From Tetramitus jugosus (lineage: Eukaryota > Heterolobosea > Eutetramitea > Acrasida > Vahlkampfiidae), in NCBI GenBank assembly GCA_937625935.1, contig OW569395.1, positions 1 to 64,000 on the forward strand: a stretch of 64,000 bases of DNA. The letters are read 5' to 3'. Shown here piece after piece: positions 59,730 through 64,000 of the stretch (position 1 is the first letter of the stretch; each line of letters begins with the position of its first letter). The translations under genes were made by a program, and so were the position numbers. Under the pieces are notes generated by a model. It worked only from the letters and a program-made list of their open reading frames with translations. It did not search any database and was not told where the DNA came from.

Positions 59730-60663
59730 CTCTCCTTTGTTTTGTCTCAAAGCTTCTTGGTTTCCCAAAAAACTGGAACTGACAACCGGGAAAACGTGAT
59801 CACAAAATGAAAAAGCCTACATTACTGAGGGTTCTCGAGTAGTCTCCTATCTCAATACTAACTCAGCCAGTGTATGAACGTAGACACTCTATTGGTGAAA
59901 ATGAACTATTTCCACGTTTTTGGCTTGCGAAGCTCAACGATTTGGTGTGTAGGTGATGCATTGCCTCTTCACAAGCTCCATATGAAGATCAATGTTGGGA
60001 GCAACCAGTTCGGTGAATTAAAAAGCACTCGTTCGAGTGTTACTGGGAATCAACCTGTAGCCATGCAAGCGTTGGCGACATCGACCTTCAAGGCAGTAAG
60101 GAGAGCAACCAAAAAGGTTGCAGGCAAAAACGAGCACCAAAGAAGAGTCTGAAAGAAACTTGGAATTGAAGAAATTCAAGAAGGCGCACCTGTGCTTGGA
60201 GTTTATCGAGCCCTTCACTCAAGGAAACCGGAAACAACTTGCCTCACCTTGATTGTATTCCTATCATCAGAAGGAAAAGGGAAGGAACAACGTTGAACCT
60301 TGCAGCAAGACCAAAGGATCTCCTTATCCCATTCGTGGGTCCATCCATGGTTTAGTATGTGCCACGCCATGGTCCAGGGTCATGCATCTGACGGAATTTG
60401 CAACCAGTTACCCCATAACAATAAATATCTTGCCCAGGCGCTCAAAGTACATTCCGCTTCTGACTTGGAACTCCCCAAAACAGCATCCCGACAGACAGGT
60501 TCTGTCCTTTGGGAATCATCCAGCTCATTCCATAATCCCAACAAAACAAAAAAACCTTCCTTCAGGCAACCATCATCCCAACTACAACTTCCACCAGACT
60601 TACTTATTCCAGCAAACAACCAAACAAGCAAAACAAGCAAAACAAACAAAAACAACTACAAAA
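59730..60663 (+). other. Spacer with decayed open frames
   Basis: A plus frame at 59874-60152 (ends STFKAVRRATKKVAGKNEHQ) and a second frame at about 60150-60298 reading KKLGIEEIQEGAPVLGVYRA are protein-like but have a frame change between them and no known domain. They may be one decayed gene. The open frame before the next ATG, from 60253, is Pro/Asn/Gln-poor and probably 5' leader. Confidence 0.3.
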
Positions 60664-61533
60664 ATGACCAAACAACAACAACAAAATAATCAACCATCCA
60701 AACCAGATCCTTCCCTCTCCTCTTTTTCACCATCGTCATCCTCTTCTTCTCCCACTCCCTACAACAACAACAACAACAACAATAATAACCAACAACCACA
60801 AAATTTTCCGTCATTTTTTGACAACAATGAATATAATCCAAATTTCACTCCACACCAACATCAACTCTATTCAACATCAACACCTCCACCACCACCACCA
60901 CCTTCTTATGCCCAAGCAACTCAACCACACATGATGACGATGATGATGAATCCATATGATCAACAACAACAACAACCACAGAATGAACCAACTTTTCATC
61001 AACCATCATTTTACAATCAACAACCTCCCATTACAATAACGAACATGACATATGATCCATACTATGGTGGTGGTGGTGGTCCACCCATTGCTCAAATACC
61101 AATCTCACCTCCTCCACCATCTCAACAAGCTCAAGCTCATTTTAATAATAACAATAATAATAATAATAACAATAGCTTTCATAATAATCATCATAGCTTA
61201 GCACCAAAAACAACAACAACAACAACAATAGCTACACCACCAACGACAAATACGACAAATACAACGTTAGTCGTTCAGAGGTATAATTCAAATGATGATA
61301 CGATGGCACTCATATTGTTGTTGATTGGATTTTTTATCGCAGGCCCCATCATTTGGCTCATTTGTTTTTTGGTGTATCGAAATTCACCGAATGCGCAAGC
61401 AAAGTCCTGTGCACGTGCGAGCGGAATTTTAGCTCTGATATCTTTTGGACTGATTGTTTGTTCAATTATAGGTGTCGTGGTGATCATTGTCGTGTTCGCC
61501 ATTCGTGCAAAAAGAGCTATGAATGGAAACTAA
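60664..61533 (+). CDS. Pro/Asn/Gln-rich protein with two C-terminal membrane helices
   Basis: 289 residues from ATG 60664 (MTKQQQQNNQPSKPD). The first 210 residues are a disordered mixture of Asn, Gln, Pro, Ser and His, with PPPPPPPSYA. Two membrane segments follow: ALILLLIGFFIAGPIIWLICFLV and SFGLIVCSIIGVVVIIVVF, separated by a short Cys-containing loop, and a basic end. The shape (Pro-rich cytosolic tail plus hairpin) resembles small Pro-rich membrane proteins, but no family is certain. The upstream frame from 60253 would add 137 residues. Confidence 0.6.
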   Translation: MTKQQQQNNQPSKPDPSLSSFSPSSSSSSPTPYNNNNNNNNNQQPQNFPSFFDNNEYNPNFTPHQHQLYSTSTPPPPPPPSYAQATQPHMMTMMMNPYDQQQQQPQNEPTFHQPSFYNQQPPITITNMTYDPYYGGGGGPPIAQIPISPPPPSQQAQAHFNNNNNNNNNNSFHNNHHSLAPKTTTTTTIATPPTTNTTNTTLVVQRYNSNDDTMALILLLIGFFIAGPIIWLICFLVYRNSPNAQAKSCARASGILALISFGLIVCSIIGVVVIIVVFAIRAKRAMNGN

Positions 61534-61689
61534 AAAAAAAATTGTAAATAAAAAAGCTGATTGAAAAACGATTGCACTACGATTCCCAAAAAAGACGCCC
61601 ATAGCACTTTGATGGCAAAAACTCCAAAATAAGCATAAGAGATGTCAAATCACAAACTGGCCAGTTTTGAAAACGAATAAACACGTGAA

Positions 61690-63039
61690 ATGAGCAATAG
61701 AGCCAAGATTCTGGTTCTATGCATTATAGCTTTCGTGGTGTTGCAAACAGTGCTATACAAGATGACTCATACAAGTGCACAAGAAGGAGTTGGTCACCGG
61801 ACAGAAGCAGAAGCAGCAGTAGCAGCAGTAGTAGCAGTAGCAGCAAGAAACCAATCTGAACCAGAACAGCAGGCAGTAGCAACTGCTGTTGCTAGTAGTT
61901 CATCCGATTCTTCCGAGGTGGCGGTTGACCACCTCATCCGTACGAAAAAGTATCTGATTTCAGTGCACACAGCAGGAATGAGCAATTATATTAGGGCTTT
62001 GGCGGACACGGCGTACATGTTGATTCTAATGAATAACACGAGTATAACACTGCTCATTCATCCAAATATTCAGAATGCACACTCAAACTCGAGGGCATTC
62101 ACTCCCAAAGACAGAGGAAGGATTCGATTCGGTGAGATGAACAATCAGAACGTACTCTTCTCTGAATTGTTTCAAATTCCAACTCGTTCTTTTCACACTG
62201 TAGTGCACCGAAATGATGGGACCGCTGCAACAATTGTGACAAAAGATTTTCGTTTAAATTATGAGATTGCGACGCCAGCTTTGTTACGAGCGTTGAAGAA
62301 GGCAACCGGTTCTAAGAATCGCTCATCAAAGTTCAAAATTGGCAACTGTCAGACCTCAAAACTACAAACAGAGAGTCTACAAGCAGAGCAGAAATCGAAA
62401 CGGCTCATGGAATGTATGACGGAGCATTTTCGGACCAATACCAAGTTAGTTGCTCTGCATCAACTGTGGATAAAGAACGTGGGCCTTGAGAATGTTCCAG
62501 ATATTCAACCATCTCTCTATGAAATGATATGGTCCACATTTCATACTCAGAACAATATTGATATCACGGAATCAACCATCATGATTCATCTAAGATTAAG
62601 AGACTTTCAGAAATTTTGTAAATATCGGGATTGCTGGTTCGAGATGGCAGAGGTAGAACCTCATATTCTCCAACTACAACACACCACAGGAGCTAAACAC
62701 GTCATTATCATGACCAATCCCATACCGGAAAACGAGAGAGAAAGCGATCCTACCTATGCTGTCGTACAGAAACATCCTGACTGGTTCATGAGTATGGATA
62801 TTATTGAACAGAGTGAGACTATTCCATCGAGGATGAAGCAAGATATCAATGCGTTTCTCGTACTGGAAATGGCCGCTGCTATTTCTTCGAAATACTTTGT
62901 TGGAAACGCCTTTTCGACTGTTGCTCGAACGATAGCACATCTTCGAAAACGACAGAATAAGTCTCAAGAAAGCGCCATCAGCTTCCCAACACTGGTGAGG
63001 AAAACAGGATGCTTGAACTGTGCAGATCTCTTTGTATGA
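61690..63039 (+). CDS. Golgi-type O-fucosyltransferase-like protein
   Basis: 449 residues. A single N-terminal membrane anchor (ILVLCIIAFVVLQTVLY) after a short basic tail gives type II topology, typical of Golgi glycosyltransferases, followed by an Ala/Glu/Ser stem. The catalytic part has YLISVHTAGMSNYIRALADTAY, where GGFNNQ is usual, TIMIHLRLRDFQKFC, and AFLVLEMAAAISSKYFVGNA plus FSTVARTIAHLR at the end, the pattern of GDP-fucose protein O-fucosyltransferases and relatives. The substrate is unknown. The GGxxNQ loop has changed to AGMSNY, so donor binding may differ. Confidence 0.6.
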   Translation: MSNRAKILVLCIIAFVVLQTVLYKMTHTSAQEGVGHRTEAEAAVAAVVAVAARNQSEPEQQAVATAVASSSSDSSEVAVDHLIRTKKYLISVHTAGMSNYIRALADTAYMLILMNNTSITLLIHPNIQNAHSNSRAFTPKDRGRIRFGEMNNQNVLFSELFQIPTRSFHTVVHRNDGTAATIVTKDFRLNYEIATPALLRALKKATGSKNRSSKFKIGNCQTSKLQTESLQAEQKSKRLMECMTEHFRTNTKLVALHQLWIKNVGLENVPDIQPSLYEMIWSTFHTQNNIDITESTIMIHLRLRDFQKFCKYRDCWFEMAEVEPHILQLQHTTGAKHVIIMTNPIPENERESDPTYAVVQKHPDWFMSMDIIEQSETIPSRMKQDINAFLVLEMAAAISSKYFVGNAFSTVARTIAHLRKRQNKSQESAISFPTLVRKTGCLNCADLFV

Positions 63040-63510
63040 TTGAGCGTTCAGGTGATCTCCAGTGTGTATTGTATTAAAAAATTAGAAGAATTTGTTATAA
63101 TTGGCCCTGATTATCAGTACACTATGTCTCAATTAAGTCCGTAGAGAGTCATTGCTTTTGTTTCTCTTTGGATGATGGGGCTAGCGAAAGTCGCTAAGTC
63201 GCCCACGCCAATAGTTTTGATAAATTTTCTTTTTTTTTTTTTTTTTTTTTTAAATACAACCAGTTTCGGTTGCTCACTTTATTGTCTATTGTTTTCTTCA
63301 GCCATCGCTCTTCGAGCGATGGCCCTTGGTCACCTGATTAATTCTCAATGGCGCTCGCAGAGCGTCATTGCTGTTTCGCTTTTGTTGTGGTGAAGAGGTG
63401 AAGGAGTGTCGTAAGACATCTCCGTTTCACCCCATTCACATAAATTCTTGCTTATATAGTTTTGATAAAAATAGGTTTTTAAGGGTCGTGAAGAGTTAAT
63501 GGATATCCAA
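63040..63510. other. Hairpin cluster and poly-T tract
   Basis: Three strong short hairpins: 63182-63196 (6-bp stem, AAG loop), 63301-63323 (10-bp stem, TTC loop) and 63346-63370 (11 pairs, one G-T, GCA loop). A run of 22 T lies at 63230-63251. On the minus strand this would be an A-tail about 27 nt after an AATAAA at 63278-63283. It could be a retroposed transcript or a structured RNA gene. No protein frame. Confidence 0.4.
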
Positions 63511-63583
63511 GCAGGCTTAGTTCAGTCGGTTAGAACGTAACGTTTACACCGTTAAGGTCATGAGTTCGATTCTCATAGCCTGT
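63511..63583 (+). tRNA. tRNA-Val (anticodon TAC)
   Basis: A full cloverleaf: acceptor stem 7 bp with a G-U first pair, D stem GTTC/GAAC, anticodon stem TAACG/CGTTA with loop TTTACAC, variable AGGTC, T stem ATGAG/CTCAT with loop TTCGATT, discriminator A at 63584. The anticodon at loop positions 34-36 is TAC, decoding GUA valine. A and B box promoters are inside, and a T5 run at 63589-63593 is a Pol III terminator. No intron. Confidence 0.92.
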
Positions 63584-63652
63584 AAAGTTTTTCGTTCCGT
63601 TTTGACCAAGATTTCCCCTCACACAATCAGAACCTACAAAAGAAAAGCAGTC

Positions 63653-64000
63653 ATGACTCAGCAATGCTATTGGCAAGAAGTCATCGTGCCAGATGGCATG
63701 AAATATTACTATAATGCCGCAACACGCATGACTCAATGGGACAAACCACAAGAGCTCATTGATTATGAACGTGTATGTGTGTCTCTTTTTGTTGTTAACA
63801 ATTGTGTTTGGTCTGATTTGACCGTCTAGCCAGGCAGCTAGTTCATTTCTCAAGAACCTATAATTGACTATTTCTTCAAGATGTTGTTCACGCAACCTAC
63901 TGTTGTTCAAAACAATCCACAACAACAACAAACAATGACATCTTCTTCTTCACTAAGTGAAAAAGAAGAAGAATTGATTGAACGTTTCACAGAGAATGGT
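63653..64000 (+). CDS. WW-domain protein, 5' part (continues beyond window)
   Basis: Exon 1 is 63653-63772 and exon 2 starts at 63842; intron 63773-63841 (GTATGT...CTAG) is phase 0 and joins DYER to FISQEP. The WW domain is residues 6-35: CYWQEVIVPDGMKYYYNAAT, then RMTQWDKPQEL, with both Trp and the YYY. It binds Pro-rich ligands. The exon 2 part is Gln-rich and then has SEKEEELIERFTENG. PRP40 and related splicing factors begin with such a WW domain, but FF domains would lie outside the window. Confidence 0.75.

Noticed and set aside
1-64000. CRISPR arrays, operons, bacterial origin
   Set aside because: Spliceosomal introns with GT-AG ends, telomere repeats, kinesin, PP2C and homeodomain genes show a eukaryote. 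No spaced direct repeats of CRISPR type were seen.

Overview
This is the left end of a eukaryotic chromosome. Bases 1-863 are an almost uninterrupted CCCAAA array, C-rich strand first, as expected for a telomere read inwards. The organism is most likely a heterolobosean amoeba of the Naegleria type. The genes are dense. Introns are few and short (about 66-126 bp) with GTATGT/GTACGT-like donors and CTAAC-like branch sites. Proteins are rich in Asn/Gln/Ser tracts. The window also holds a plant-style PPR-DYW editing factor, a UVDE endonuclease and F-box/ankyrin proteins, a mix known from Naegleria. Species is inferred, not proven.

Layout. 0.9-12.5 kb is a subtelomeric graveyard: a SWIM zinc-finger ORF, broken exonuclease and PHD-finger genes, a frameshifted tyrosine-recombinase-like fragment, a complete-ended but broken Tc1/mariner element (7222-9388) inside another gene, and a PIF/Harbinger-like pair of genes (Myb/SANT and DDE transposase) that has itself been hit by small inverted-repeat elements. 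12.5-18.5 kb is mixed: an F-box gene, a decayed primase/helicase of the large-DNA-virus type, a terminase-like fragment, and an apparently intact trypsin-like protease.

From about 18.5 kb the sequence becomes ordinary gene-rich chromosome: F-box protein, two head-to-head short-chain dehydrogenases (one with a C-terminal deletion), a secreted DUF1349 protein, peroxiredoxin Q, UVDE, a kinesin-13-like motor with a SAM-like tail, PPR-DYW protein, two secreted beta-propeller-like proteins, ITPase, a VPS9 Rab-GEF, TPR proteins, a secreted Cys-rich carbohydrate-binding-type protein, a DUF5662 protein, a CCHC zinc-knuckle protein, a TALE homeodomain protein, a mitochondrial M3-peptidase homologue that has lost its zinc site, an XLF-like end-joining factor, a small PH-domain protein, a PP2C phosphatase, an F-box/ankyrin giant, a Pro/Asn-rich membrane protein, an O-fucosyltransferase-like protein, a tRNA-Val and the start of a WW-domain gene.

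Functional threads: genome maintenance (UVDE, XLF, ITPase nucleotide-pool cleaning), mitochondrial biology (PPR-DYW, M3 pseudopeptidase), and signalling/trafficking (VPS9, PP2C, PH). A palindrome TTTTGGCGCCAAAA, resembling a double E2F site, recurs just upstream of several start codons. Several genes were assembled here by hand across introns (ITPase, VPS9, homeodomain, XLF, PH, PP2C, WW), with reading frame and splice sites as evidence.
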